Source: Cristatella mucedo (lineage: Eukaryota > Bryozoa > Phylactolaemata > Cristatellidae). From it: DNA of 64,000 nt. The stretch covers positions 2,155,001-2,219,000 of the forward strand of contig WPIO01000061.1 of the NCBI GenBank assembly GCA_009760855.2, in the 5' to 3' direction. The stretch's first letter is position 1, and each line of letters starts with the position of its first letter. Shown here in pieces: positions 40,028 through 52,488 of this stretch. The position numbers were made by a program, and so were the translations under genes. The notes beneath the pieces are model-generated. The model was given only the letters and a program-made list of their open reading frames with translations. It was not told the origin of the DNA and made no database searches.

Positions 40028-40156
40028 GCGAAGCGCTGCACACATTGAGCCGCCAGGTGGTGACGTAGGGGCTCGTGAGCGCGGCGGCGGCCTGATAAAG
40101 AGCGAAGCCCCCCTCCCGCAACAAATGACCAGCGGTCGTTGCAACAACAGCTGTAT

Positions 40157-40650
40157 TAATGTAATGTAATGTATCTCCGTCAGTAACTCCACAAAGTCAT
40201 AAAGACCATGTGGGTGTTACGCAGGAGAGTTTTGTATAGCACACTCACAGCCTAAGTGGCTTTCGGTACGCATTCGGTAGCCAACAGACTTCGTCTCACG
40301 CAACAAAGAGAAAGTGGGAAGCATAGCAGAGTCAGGAGAGCAGTTGGGGTAGTGAGTAACATAGAAGTAGCAGCTCAGGACCGCTGAAAAAGATGTGCCA
40401 TAGTCGGCAGTTGGAGAGTAGATGTCGTTTCGCAAGAATTGTGGAAGCGAGTTCCACAGTCTAGGACCTGCAGAGCTAAGGCTTCTGTCGCCAACTGTCT
40501 TTAAGCGGAGGAATGGGACAGCTAATTTATTGTCCACACAGGACCTGAGGGCGCGAACAGGCTGAAACTGATGTAGCAGTTCAGCTAGATACGAAGGAGC
40601 CAAGCCGTGGCGGGCCTTGTGGGTCAGCGTAAGAACTTTGTATTATACGC
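40157..40650 (-). mobile_element. LINE B 3' part after the ODAD1-like stop
   Basis: AATGTAATGTAATGTATCTC tail complement, 3' UTR, and an open C-terminal frame 40217-40603 (SYLAELLHQFQPVRALRSCV, SSAGPRLWNSLPQFLRNDIY). It starts about 130 bp past the stop of the ODAD1-like gene and may supply or disturb its 3' end. Confidence 0.9.
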
Positions 40651-41229
40651 AGGCAACGCAAGCGAGCGAGCGTATATACGGACGTGTAGCGGTATTGGCC
40701 ATCGCGTGAGCAGCTCTGGAGTGCCAGAGGAGAAAAGAGAGCGTGAGAGTGGGAGGAGAAGAGCGATGGGATAGCGGACTTACTTGCCGACACACAGGCA
40801 GAAAGTATTTCGATACAGGAGAGAGCTTAATCTCGCGTTACACACCAGGGTGGGCAGTTTAGGGGGAATCAGTGTTCAGTGGCGTGCATACACTCGAAAC
40901 TCCGTTGTTTGCCAGCTCACCGGCCAGTTTCGACACGAACCGGTGCCCCGACGAGTACTTCGGACCAGGTGCTCGCCGTGCATGTAAAGAAGACCTTAAG
41001 CAGGCCCGTTTCTTCCGAGGGTAGAAACAGCGGCAGCCAGCCTGCTTTTCTTTTGACCCTTACAAGCCATGCTCCTCATCACTTGGTTCCCTTCCATCCG
41101 GCATTGACGGCATTCGCATTTGGATTGCAACTACCTTCCAGAAGCTTAAAATTGATAAGAATAACCTAAAAAATCTGACCAAACCTAGCGCGAATCCGAA
41201 GCTCGAATGCCTCGGCAACGGTTCAGCTG
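40651..41229. other. Intergenic, no gene recognised
   Basis: Moderately GC-rich unique sequence; open frames 40784-41169 show no known motif. Confidence 0.4.
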
Positions 41230-41745
41230 GCGCCACTCCAGATTTTTCTGTCCTTAATCTACGCGTAATATTCCGAAGCGAATTGTCATTGCTGGGTAGA
41301 TTTCCTCTAATGTCAAGTCGGTCTACTTTAGGCTAAGAAACGTTACCAAAATCAGGGTCTGCTTAGATAAGAGTAAGACGGCCTAACTAGTTCGCTTGTG
41401 ATTTCACATCCACATGTTGCAGCAATTTCCTCAATGCAGGTCTCCAGGCCTGCACCCTCAGCAGTCTGCAACGGATGAAGAACTCGGCAGCTTGTCTTGT
41501 CTGCTGTCGCTAGTTTGGAATTGATTTTATGATCCTCAGTCAGGTTTGATAAAGTCAGCTTCAGTTCTGAGCATCGCAGGCAATATCAGGCTCTATCAAC
41601 CATCGAATTGATTTCATGATCCTCAGTCAGGTTTACAGGCCGCTTCACTCGCGAGTACCAGGCCTCCTGTCAGAACTCGTTGCACCTCCACGGGGCTCTC
41701 GAAGCAACCACTCGTCAGCATTTTGTAGTCTTTCCGTCCTACTCT
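41230..41745 (+). mobile_element. LINE A, very degenerate
   Basis: AAATCAGGGTCTGCTTAGAT and TCTGCAACGGATGAAGAACT keep LINE A order. A ~30-bp segment (GAATTGATTTTATGATCCTC and on) recurs 86 bp later, an internal duplication. Confidence 0.5.
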
Positions 41746-41795
41746 CTCTAAATTAAAATATCTTTGTGAGCCTATCTTCATTTCGTACTCACTAA

Positions 41796-42545
41796 TGATA
41801 ATAATAATGCACTTGATAAAAGCGCCCTCAGAGAACTTAATCTCTCTCTAGGCGCTTTACATTTGCTGCAAAGGGAAATGCAAGTGAATGGTGAGTAAAA
41901 TCATGCTTGATAAACAAGTAAAATGAATAACATGGTTAGGGGTGACATGCACAGGGTCAGCATGCAAATGTGGTTAGTGGCAGCATGCACAGTGTCAGCA
42001 CGCATAAGCACATAAAGGACGAATCACAGGGACCCACTACATACTGTCCTAAATTAGTGTGTTTTTAAATTCTTTTTAAATGTGGTCAGGTCAGGGGATG
42101 TTCTGACGCAGGTCGGGAGGGAGTTCCAGGCTTTGGGAGCATACGAACTGAATGCCCGGTCTCCAAAGGAATTGAGTTTTGTACGGGGTATTTGTAGACT
42201 GTTGGATTCCGAAAAGCGGGTGGTACGATGCTTGGCCTGGTGGGGGAGTATATCTGAGAGGTAGGCTGGAGCCAAAGAATGAAGTGACCTAAAAGTGAGC
42301 GACAAAACCTTAAAGTCAATCCGTTGCTTGACTGGTAGCCAGTGCAGGTCGGCGAGAAGAGGAGTAATGTGGCAACTGCGACGCTCACGACAGACAAGCC
42401 TAGCTGCAGAGTTTTTCACCAGCTGCAATCGCCAGATCGCACATGCCGGTACGCCAGCAAGCAGTGAGTTGCAGAAGTCGAGACGGGATGTCACGAATGC
42501 ATGGACCAACTTAGACGTGGTATCCTTATTTAAACAAGCTAAAGG
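41796..42545 (-). mobile_element. LINE A 3' part, well preserved
   Basis: Tail complement, hairpin AAAGCGCC/GGGCGCTTT, 3' UTR and an open frame 42054-42509 (FVTSRLDFCNSLLAGVPAC to TFKKNLKTH). 5'-truncated at about 42545. Confidence 0.92.
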
Positions 42546-42884
42546 TGTGGATCACGCTTTGGGTTATGGTGAATGACAACCTGCATAGACCTTGTATCAT
42601 TAAAGTCACAACTCAAGATACATCATTTTTTACTAGCTGTCTGCTCACCGCTGCGAATTTTTCATTTTCTGTTCTAGCGTGATGCGAGCCAAATCTGTGG
42701 GTGATTGTTTGCGTGTTACTAGCCCTAGCTCGTACTAAACGCTGGCCACGAGCGTCTTAATGTGCGCTTTAGCATGCGGATGGAAGCCTGAAGATCCTTT
42801 TTTCTTTTGTACGCTTTATATCATGCATATGCCTATCCTTGAGGGACTTATTCTCTTGCAGTTTCGTGTAAAGCACCTTCACCC

Positions 42885-43049
42885 CTGGTTCTTAGCCCAG
42901 GAGTAAGGTGCTCGCTCTTCACGACACGGGTCGTGGCTTTTAGCCCTGCAATAGGCAAGCCTTTATTTCCCACAGCAAGCTGTCGATAGCCAGGGTAGTG
43001 ATGTGCGTTTACGCTCTTCTGTCGTTATAAAAATGACGCCTTTGAATCA
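42885..43049 (+). mobile_element. SINE2 copy, divergent
   Basis: CCTGGTTCTTAGCCCAGGAG, TAAGGTGCTCGCTCTTCACG, GGGTCGTGGCTTTTAGCCCT, then a decayed SINE2 body to CTTTGAATCAGCTA. The head differs from SINE2 at 60650 and may be an older subtype, shared with 58483. Confidence 0.65.
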
Positions 43050-43475
43050 GCTAAGCATCGTAACACCCACTTTTCGGAACCTTAGTGTTTACCTATACCT
43101 CGTAGAAATCTCAAATCTTTTGGAGACCGTGCCTTTAGTTTGCATGCTCCCAAAACCTGGAACTCACTCGCGAATTGTGTCACAACATCCTTGGCTTGAC
43201 CACATTAAAAAAAACGTACCCATTTTTCACAGCCTTTAGTTGGTCCCTGCGATTCGCCCTTTATGTGCGTATTTGTGCTGACACTTTGCATGCTGCCACT
43301 AACCACACTTGCAAGCTGACCCTGTGCATGTCACTTCTAACCGTGTTATTCTTTTCGTTCATTGAACATGCTATCACTAGCCATTCGATCGTGTTTCCTT
43401 TGCAGCAAATGTAAAGCACCTATAAAAATTACGTTCTGTGAGGGCGCTTTTTCAAATGTTTTATTATTATTATTA
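43050..43475 (+). mobile_element. LINE A 3' end
   Basis: AAGCATCGTAACACCCACTT to GGGCGCTTTTTCAAATGTTT and (ATT)n; the C-terminal frame is broken. Confidence 0.87.
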
Positions 43476-44236
43476 GCTAATCTTTGGGCAGAGATTAATA
43501 TCCCTCAGAAGCACTATACGAACTATCTAATTTTGTCATTATTTCTATTAGGCCTACGACGGGACGCACGCCACATTCAGCAAGAAGCCGGTAGCCAATG
43601 CTGTTTGAGAATTCTGAACCAGCATCAAGCTGTAGGAAAGCAATCAAGATATGGTGCAATAAAGAAATTGAGGCGGGGATGGAAGTGGCCGATTTGCAGG
43701 AGCAGGGGCTCGGGTGCCCAGGGGTAAAAAACTCCCAAGTTACGGCCATGAAAGAGCGCCTGGCTTATTCTCTCTTGGCACTTTTATAATTGAATGAAAT
43801 CTTAAGGTCTGCTGGCAGCATCATCTAATAGTCATAATAATCATCTAATCTTTTGTTTCTCAGAATTTAATTAAGTTTTCTTCAAACTCTTGTCCTTAAG
43901 TCTGGTTTCTGCTTTGACAATCATTTGGAAGATGAATATCAGATCAGAGAGGAATTGTAACTGTAGGAAAAAATGTCAAATTCTTAATAGTTTTTGTATG
44001 TAATCGTCAGCCATAAATAAGAGAACTATATCGCAATTTACCTTTTTAATTTAAAAGTGCCACTTAAGGACTTGAGGATGCTCCCAAAGTGGTGAACAGG
44101 CGCTGGGGTCGGTTCAGTTCCTGGCGAGTTCAGGTACGGTAGTCTACAAAACTAGGCTGTGAAACCGGCACAGTGAAGCGAGAAGGCTGTAATAGCTCTC
44201 ATTGGAGGCTTGGAATCGAAACGTGCACATGCAAAG

Positions 44237-44565
44237 AGAAACTGGAACTGCCTCCCGACTTGCGTCAGAACATCCCCTGACTTGACCACATTTAAACAGA
44301 ACTTGAAAACACACCTATTTAGGACAGCATTTAGTGGGTCCCTGTGATTCGTTCTTTGTGCTTATGCGTGCTGACACTGTGCATGCTGCCACTAACCACA
44401 TTTGCATACTGACCCTGTGCATGCCACCCCTAACCATGTTATTCATGTTGTTTGTTTATCAAGCATGATATTACTCACCATTCAATTGCATTTATCTTTG
44501 CAGCAAATGTAAAGCGCCCAGAAAGAGTGAGTTCTCTGAGGGCGCTTTATCAAGTGCATTATAAT
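44237..44565 (+). mobile_element. LINE A 3' end
   Basis: AACTGGAACTGCCTCCCGAC through the C-terminal LKTHLFRTAFSGSL equivalent, 3' UTR and hairpin with a 4-base deletion (AAAGCGCCCAGAAAGAGTGA). Ends GTGCATTATAAT. Confidence 0.87.
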
Positions 44566-44769
44566 TTAAACTGAATTTAAAAAACATGTTAAGAGTCAGA
44601 GCATTTTTTTCAAGCTGAATCGACAGTTAGTTCTTACAGTGGTCAGTTGATTCGACTTTTGACTAAATGTAATTCAGTACTTAACCATCACAAACTCACT
44701 GGTTTTCTTCGGATTAAAGTAAAGCTTGCGTCAGCTGGTTCAAACGCATCTTGTATATAGCCTCCAAAG

Positions 44770-44890
44770 TGTATTGGAGGCTACCGCCCTTCCTTACAGC
44801 GGTGAAAAATTGTTTATCTGCCGCAGGTCTCAAACCAATACTTGTATCGTGCAATGCAAGCACTTTGCCCCTGAGCTAAGACCAAGGACT
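44770..44890 (-). mobile_element. Possible SINE2-like tRNA-derived fragment
   Basis: On the minus strand GGTCTTAGCTCAGGGGCAAA and GGTTTGAGACCTGCGGCAGA are A- and B-box-like, followed by a remote SINE2 body. Could instead be an independent tRNA-derived repeat. Confidence 0.4.
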
Positions 44891-47634
44891 GGCTTTTTCT
44901 AGCACAAGTTATTTACGATGAATGTGTAGGGAGTCTGCTGAATTCGATCTTCCTCCTGAACTGGGTCGCAGCCTGGTGATAAGGTGCCCGACATAGCTTG
45001 ACTTCCCAGGTATAATATTGGTTAGCTGACATGAATTTTCATCTAAATAAACGAGCGCTTAATTTTTTGTGCGAAGATTATAAATCGAGATGTTTTTTAT
45101 CAACGGGATCCAGTTTGTGAAAGTCGTGCGCAAATTACTGCACATTTTTGTCATTTGCTGCTACTGCTTTTTGTCGTCTGTGACATTTATGGCGCATCGC
45201 TTTCAGGTATCCGCCTTCTTCTTGACAACATGCTTAACTTTTGATACAATGTTTGAAACACAATTTCTGTTCTTGGTGAGATGAAACCCCTTGCAACGGA
45301 GCTGCTGCAAACTCTTCAGCCTAGCAACAAGTTAGTTCTCATGGCATCGTAAAGCCATGTACCGAGATGCATGCAAAAGTACATAATATGACGTAGCTAT
45401 CTTCGACTGATAACCTCCATGATTCATCGTGCAGTATGGCTAAGCAGGTGCACTGCTTAACAGTCTAAATTCCCTTTGAGCATTTTCCTGTTAGTAAAAT
45501 GTGAAAGATTTGCCACAGCTGGCTGAATCGTTGTCATGGCCTGTTCGTTCTATTGCATCAGGTCACCGCTGACTAAAAGCTGAGACTTGCCAAGCTGTGA
45601 CAACAGCCCCGGAGAAGATGTAATGGTATGCATGCGAGGCGGTTGCTAAAGCACTGATGCTCGTTACCTACGTTTGATGTTGCGCTTCTTATATTTTATT
45701 ACATGTCAAAACCATTTCTCTGAGCTTGCCTTATTGGATGCTTCCTGTTTGCTAACGGAGATCGCGGCAACATGGGTCGGATTATTTCGTAGAGCAAACT
45801 ATTATGACCAACTTATTCGTTATATTTTTGAAATGATAATAGTCTAGTTGATGTACCCTAACCAGAATGTCGAGACGTAATACATGAACGTTCGTGTTCA
45901 TTAGTTCTTCTCAACCGAGCCTACCGTGTTGAACGAAGTTATCGCCGACAGGTCGATCCCGCGTGCTTGACAAAGTCCTAGACGGTGGCTAGCCGGTCTA
46001 GGCAGCCAATTTCGTGCACATATTTTAGTGCCTTAGCGGCGACCTCAACTCATTCGAGTGCATTGCATTCAGACAATCCCGGTCTTATTTAGTGCTTGTC
46101 ATAGCTCAGGTGTGATGAGCGAAATATGCTCCATCAGGTGCAAGATTAACCCGATTATAAACATGAGCAAGCTGTCGAGAAGGCCCGTTTCATCACTTCT
46201 CCGTGTAGTACAAATTAGCACCGAAACGCTAGCAACGACACACTAACATCGTGGTGCTTTAGCAGGCGTATATTGTCTCCTCGAGAAGGCCCGAATCGCG
46301 TCAGCACACCGCCGCTCGGACCGGCGGCTCCGTTGCAGCCTCCTCTATGTTAGGTCTCAGCTGTCTCTCGGGTCTCTGTCACTCGTCCCACTTCTACTCA
46401 TCAGCAACAGCTAATCAAAGGTGGGTTTGTGGACTATAGCTGAATACCGGTCTGCACTCAAGCCACATGCTGCTCAGCCGTACTACCTTCTACCTAGTGC
46501 GATGCTGTCTGAGCGACCTCAACCGTCGCACTGAACACATTAATCAAACAGTGCACGTCGCCAGGGCGAGCCAGTGCCGTCTCCTGAGTCAAACCACGAC
46601 CCGTTTTGACCTGAAGCTCTTCGATAAGGCACTGAACTATTTTTTTCTGCTTGTTAGGCATCTGGTCGTTTCGCTTTCGCGAGATAGTCACCACATTGGG
46701 GATCTCATTATTCAAGGCGACCAGCGGGGTCATATCGGGAACGTCATTCTTGCACGGTGCACCCATTTAAGAGTTAAACCTTTTAACACCAGCAGTGGCC
46801 ATAGTTCACATTTTAATTACCTCCCTTTACTAATGCCTGCAGACCGCTGATCTTACTGCCTACGATGAACGCAGTATCGTAACCGTCCATACACGTGGCA
46901 ATTGTAGAAAGACGATTAAAACTCAACTTCAAAGTGGCAGTCATGGTGTTCAGGATTGTAACGTGTGCTCGTTGGTCACATGCCTCGGGTCAGCGAGTAA
47001 TCCTAGAAATGTGCCGGTCGTGATTCCGAACAAGTGGTTGGTGAAGGCCAGCCGCTCCTTTTTGCTATTATCTCATGTCCTATCTGCTACGATACAGTAG
47101 CATGCACCACAGGCAATGGATATCAAATATCCGCCAGCAATGTTCGGTTACAATGACTAACGCCGAGTCGTCTGCCTTTTCTCCGGACGCTAATCATATG
47201 CCGCTGTCAATACCTGCATTAGCTGAGCGATATGCTCACTGTGTTATTGCTGAGCCGTTTCTCATCGCTTCACCATTGCAGGTCCTTGTCGACCACAAAC
47301 CGCCATTTGGAACCAGGGAAGCAACATCGACGGTCTAGCTCAATCGATTACCCACGGCAAAGAGCCAATTCTGCACCCTAGCAGAAGACAGAAGCTTCGT
47401 CAATACGTGCTCTCGGAATCCTCGCCTAAAGTGCCCTCAAGAAGGAACGCTCGCAAGCGAACCTGGTTCTCTAGCAAGCATGAAATATGTGGAAAGTGTG
47501 ACAGACGATACAAAGAAGAAAGAATGTTTCCGAGCAGGCAATTTAAGTTTTGCTGAAGAATTAGCTGCGTTCCTAACGCATCCTTGTTTCTGGCTATTGC
47601 AAACTTGCATTTTTAATTCTATTTCACATTAAAA
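44891..47634. other. Intergenic, no gene recognised
   Basis: Several open frames (45090-45284, 46467-46850, 47075-47338) lack a convincing domain. One at 47280-47320 contains VLVDHKPPFG, which recalls the DHKPL motif of Ty3/Gypsy RNase H, but nothing around it supports a pol gene. Confidence 0.4.
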
Positions 47635-49312
47635 GTGTCTTCACTTGCAGACCAACTTAGCCCTGCCATAACCAAGATTTTTAATGCTTCTTTGGGAAAA
47701 GGGGTCGTCCCCAAGTCCTTCAAATCGGCAATCGTTAGACCTATTCTTAAAAAGCCTGGATTAGACACAGAGGTCCTAGCAAACTATCGTCCAATTTCCC
47801 TTCTTCCATTCTTATCAAAGATTCTTGAAAAAATTGTTGCTAAGCAGCTAGTTGAACATATCAAAAATAATGGAATGTCAGAAACATTTCAATCAGGTTT
47901 CAAGAGGCAGCACTCTACTGAAACTGCTCCTCCGTGTTAACAATGACATTCTACGTGGCAACGACGACGGGAATGTCACTGCCCTAGCTCTGCTAGATCT
48001 GTCTGCTGCCTTCGACACCATTGATCACGAAGTTCTGCTTGAACGACTGAGAACAACGATCGGTCTGGCAGATGAAGCACTGGCGTGGTTTAAATCATAC
48101 TTGTCTGATCGTGTTCAATAAGTGTCGTGTGGGGGTCAGGTCTCAGACATGAGAAGGGTCACCTGTCGAGTCCCTCAAGGGTCTGTACTTGGTCCCTTGC
48201 TGTTCTTCATTTATGCGCAACCTCTGGGAAAAGTGATTAAGGCCCATGGAATAGGATATCACTTCCATGCTGACGATACTCAGTTGCATTTGTCATTTAA
48301 ACCGTCGGAATCTGCTGCAGCAACTGAGAAACTGAATGCTCGCCTTGCCGATATTCGATCCTGGATGTCGGAAAACTTCCTGAAACTAAATGACGATAAA
48401 ACCGAACTGCTTCTCATAGGACACCCTAAGCGTGTGGCTGGATTAAAAGGCTTTGCTGTTCTAATAGGTGATGCTATTGTGCGACCTTCGCCACGTGCTC
48501 GTAATCTAGGTGTCGTGTTCGACAGCTGCCTCAATTTCAAAAGCTTCATTCAGAAGACTGCCACTACAGCTAGCCATCACATCCGATCCCAATCCAAGAT
48601 CAGAAGCTGTCTCCCACAGTGGCTTGTAAAAAATTTAACTGGCTCTTTAGTTCTGTCTCGGCTTGATTATTGTAATTCCCTTTTGGCTGGGCTATCAAAG
48701 AAAGCTATTATGCCACTACAGCGGACTATGAATATGGCTGCAAGGCTGGTCTTCAAGTCCCAGCGGTTTGAGCACGTGTCACCTTTGCTGAATGAGCTAG
48801 GATGGTTGCCGGTTGAGCAAAGGATACAGAGCAAAGTTCTTACGCTGACCCACAAGGCCCGCCACGGCTTGGCTCCTTCGTATCTAGCTGAACTGCTACA
48901 TCAGTTTCAGCCTGTTCGCGCCCTCAGGTCCTGTGTGGACAATAAATTAGCTGTCCCATTCCTCTGCTTAAAGACAGTTGGCGACAGAAGCTTTAGCTCT
49001 GCAGGTCCTAGACTGTGGAACTCGCTTCCACAATTCTTACGCAACGACATCTACTCTCCAACTGCCGACTATGGCACATCTTTTTCAGCGGTCCTGAACT
49101 GATACTTCTATGCTACTCACTACCTCAACTGCTCTCCTGACTCTGCTATGCTTCCCACTTTCTCTTTGTTGCGTGAGACGAAGTCTGTTGGCTACCGAAT
49201 GCGTACCGAAAGCCGCTTAGGCTGTGAGTGTGCTATACAAAACTCTCCTGCGTAACACCCACATGGTCTTTATGACTTTGTGGAGTTACTGACGGAGATA
49301 CATTACATTACA
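47635..49312 (+). mobile_element. LINE B, longest copy
   Basis: RT in three frames: 47635-47940 ([36 protein letters not shown]), 47852-48121 (LALLDLSAAFDTIDHEVLLE), 48122-49102 (VPQGSVLGPLLFFIYAQPL, GYHFHADDTQL, LKLNDDKTELLLIG, then the ELGWLPVEQRIQSKVLTL thumb/C-terminal block). The catalytic motif is HADD instead of YADD. A frameshift near 47930 and TAA at 48119 break it. The 3' UTR ends GATACATTACATTACA. The endonuclease region is missing. Same broad CR1/L2-like group as LINE A but clearly a different family. Confidence 0.93.
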
Positions 49313-50761
49313 AAAGAAGAAAACAAAGGAAACGCCGCCTGTTTGCTGTTATTTTTCTTCGATGATAGCTGACAAGAATTTGTTTCTGGGTTCTCGCAGG
49401 TTTTAACCTGAGTCCAAAAATGATAAATTAAGTTTTAGAAATAAACCGCCATTTCATTGTGCCAAGATATTTATTAACAGAACTTGTATTAAAACCACGC
49501 CACTAGTTATTAGCGACACCGCCTGCTTGCTCAGGTCGCAAACATTCTATGACAAGCAGTTCACGCCTCGTTTGCAAAGCCACGACTAATTTTGGTGGGG
49601 GCGCTTTCATTTTTCCCATAACGCTAATAGTAATTATTTCGTAGACTGTTCAAAATAGGCCCACCGCACGCCCATCCCCCCGACTGACTAAATGGTGCTT
49701 TAGGCCCTCCATACGGAGCAACTAATTTCTTTGCAGATTGATCCTTAAAGATTTACTTTCGGTGCACTAAAGCTTTAGCTTATCCACAATACAGTTGTAC
49801 CAACTTGTTTAAACCTAAAAAGTACGTTCGGGCGATGCACCTAAGTTTAAGAATGTTTATCCCATTCCAAACAAACCTGCCCACGCATCATGGAGATGCT
49901 ACCATGTCTTCACAGCAAAAGGAACATTCCGGCCAGCACACCTCTAATGCCGCCAGACCGATCTCCGGGGGCGTCTTAAAAGAAAGAGTCAAAAGGTACA
50001 ATATATGGCAGGCACCCGCTGTGTGCTCAAGCTTCGAGTACGTCTCTTGAGGAGGGCTAAAGCCTTTCCATGTCCATCCTGCAACAGCATCGTCCGAGTT
50101 CTTGTTATTTAAAACAGCTCAATTACCTACTCCGGTGTATTAGCGCTGGAAAACAGCTTCAGTACCTTTAATATTCCGTAATGCTACTAACGGTACCCTG
50201 GCAGGGCTTGTCAGTGAGTACGTCCTGTAAGTAAGACGCAAAGCCGCTCTCATGATTCGCCGCGTATATTTACGCGTGTTTAGCATTGATGAGATACATT
50301 TAGGTACTATATAGTTCGCAACTTTTTCCAATGGAGGTCTTACGGAAGTGGACTAAAATTAAATCAACTCAATTTCTATTAAAGGACTGGATGCCAGCAC
50401 TGACAAAACTGTTAAAAACAAAAATTCCCGGCAATACGGAAACTCATTTTATCTGCAAGTACAGCGGAACTAGAAAACAAAAAAGCAAGTATACGGCCTT
50501 TGCCCGGCCTTTCTGATCGCTGGCTACCGGTCGAGGGTTACGAGGCCCCTCGCTGTAGGGGCTCTTCTCAGCCAGCGGCTAAACAATGAAACTTGCCCGG
50601 CAAACCTCTGCATTCCTCGCATAGAGCGAATGGCATTGCGGCGGCTGTGCATCTCCGACGCCGTCACTAGCTCAGAACCCGTACGGTCCCAGCTCCTGAA
50701 TCGGGAAGTCCGGGTGAAAAAACAAAAGAAAAAATACCAGCTGATTTAACAGCTTCTTTTG
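49313..50761. other. Intergenic, no gene recognised
   Basis: 50500-50740 is GC-rich with a small hairpin GAGGCCCCTCGCTGTAGGGGCTC-like motif near 50545; its nature is unclear. The remainder is unique AT-rich sequence. Confidence 0.35.
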
Positions 50762-51218
50762 TGTAATGTAATGTATGTAATGTCTGTAACTCCACAAAGC
50801 CATAAAGACTATGTGAGCGTTACGCACGAGAGCTTTGTATAGCACACTCACAGCCTAAGCGGCTTTCGGTACGCATTCGGTAGCCAACAGACTTCGTCTC
50901 ACGCAACAAAGAGCAACTATAGCATAGTCAGCAGAGCAGTTGAGGTAGTGAGTAGCATGGAAGTAGCAGCTCAGGACCGCTCAAAAGGATGAGCCATAGT
51001 CGGCAGCAGTAGAGTAGTTGTCGTTGTGTAAAAATTATGGAAGTGAGTTCCACAGTCTAGGACCTGCAGAGCTAAAACTTGTCGCCAACGATCTTTAAGC
51101 GGAGGACTGGAACAGCTAATTTATTGTCGACACAAGACCTGAGGGCTCGAAGAGGCTGAAGAAAGAACTGGCCCAAGAACTGGTGCAGCAGTTCAGCTAG
51201 GTACGAAGAAGCCAAGCC
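50762..51218 (-). mobile_element. LINE B 3' part
   Basis: Tail complement GTAATGTAATGTATG, 3' UTR and broken C-terminal coding sequence to CAGTTCAGCTAGGTACGAAG. Abuts a SINE2 at its 5' side. Confidence 0.88.
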
Positions 51219-51352
51219 AATAGCGACAGAAGAGCCTTTACGGCCATCACCACCGCTTGCAGCGGCAATAAAGGATCGCCCACCTCAAGATTCGAACCCA
51301 CGACCGAGGTCGTGAAAAGTCACAGCCTTACCTAGTGTGCCATCACAGCTCA
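51219..51352 (-). mobile_element. SINE2 copy, 3'-shortened
   Basis: Plus-strand reading ACAGAAGAGCCTTTACGGCC, ATCACCACCGCTTGCAGCGG, GATTCGAACCCACGACC, TACCTAGTGTGCCATCACAG: the full tRNA-like head and most of the body. Confidence 0.85.
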
Positions 51353-51493
51353 CCAGGGTAGCTCCCGCGATTCCGTCAGGGCAGAGCACCGCTAGCTAAC
51401 GTATGCATGCACGATCAATATTTAAATAAACATATATTCATGTACTTATAGATATAAATACAGTTACATATACTATATATGCAGGCAGATATA

Positions 51494-51496
<3 letters not shown>

Positions 51497-51527
<31 letters not shown>
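51497..51527. repeat. (AT)n microsatellite
   Basis: About 30 bp of alternating AT within a wider AT-rich stretch (51420-51530). Confidence 0.9.
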
Positions 51528-52087
51528 CTCGAGTGCAAAACTATTGAGTATCGACAATCCCTTATTTAGGAGTGATAGCATTCGACCGTAAAACATTAGA
51601 CCTAGCAAAACGAAGGAATGTGCCCAAATAGCAGGCTTTCACGGTGGCATTTTCATAAACCAGTTTGGATAACAAAAATAACGAGACAAAATCTCTTCGA
51701 TCCTTGTAGTTCATTAAAAAAATAAGAGGCCTTCTGCATTTTACTATGACTTGAAAACGACAGTATTGCCCATTTTGGGAGGTACATGGACTTGCATAGT
51801 AGTATGAAACTAACAGTGCAACGGCTATGCTCATTTCTAAGCCTCGAGTGATCGCCAATCGGTGTGACTTAAAACTATCTACTGGACTGACTTTACGGAG
51901 GGTAAAATGTGGGATTTATGCCAAGCAGGACTCGGTAATATTGCGACCGCTATTTAAATTTCGAATTGGTGAGACTTCGATGAAGTACAACCTGTAAGAG
52001 ATGGCTACGACCGGAATTGTCGATAATGCAAAGAGACTCGACCTTCAGCATTTTACTAAACCAGCTAGGACGGTATGATAAAAACGA

Positions 52088-52190
52088 AACTGCTTTCGCT
52101 AGCCAACAGACTTCACGCAACAAAATGAAAGTAAGTATCATAGCCAAGCCAGCATGGCAGTTCAAGCAGCGAGTAGCATGTAAGCATCGT
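52088..52190 (-). mobile_element. LINE B 3' UTR scrap
   Basis: GCTAGCCAACAGACTTCACG, CAACAAAATGAAAGT and GCAGCGAGTAGCATGTAAGC resemble the LINE B 3' UTR with gaps. Confidence 0.55.
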
Positions 52191-52342
52191 TTCAACCCTT
52201 CGGGGCTTAATGCTCCGAGTGTTATGATGCTACTGGAAAACTAGTCATTACGGATAAGATTAAGCAACGACTAAATGATCAAAGTATGCTCGCATGGAAT
52301 GCAGAAAAAGGCCAGTTCTGCCCGTCTAGCTTTAAAAAAGTA

Positions 52343-52488
52343 TAATTCATTTTTATAGTGATCTAAGAGAACTTAATCTCTATCAGGCTCTTCACGTATA
52401 CCACGGCGATCGAGCCCACGACCTCGGTAATCAAATAAATTCACCTTGACCTCGTTCAGGCACCTTAACCACTGGGCTACACCACCTC
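52343..52488 (-). mobile_element. SINE1 copy, variant with extra ~17 bp
   Basis: Minus strand: GAGGTGGTGTAGCCCAGTGG, TTAAGGTGCCTGAACGAGGT, then GGTGAATTTATTTGATTA between the boxes, CGTGGGCTCGATCGCC and the hairpin tail. Shares the extra segment with 31377. Confidence 0.8.

Noticed and set aside
43362-43789. Frames after a LINE A tail (for example 43598-43789)
   Set aside because: No family motif was recognised and the frames begin inside LINE A; insufficient support.
45090-45284. Hydrophobic 64-residue frame
   Set aside because: AT-rich sequence gives Phe/Leu-rich frames by chance; no context.
46467-46850. Open frames on both strands suggesting a gene
   Set aside because: No recognisable domain, no repeat or splice support, and both strands are open by chance.
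47075-47338. Ty3/Gypsy RNase H remnant (VLVDHKPPFG)
   Set aside because: Only one short motif resembles the family; no RT, integrase or LTR signal was found nearby.
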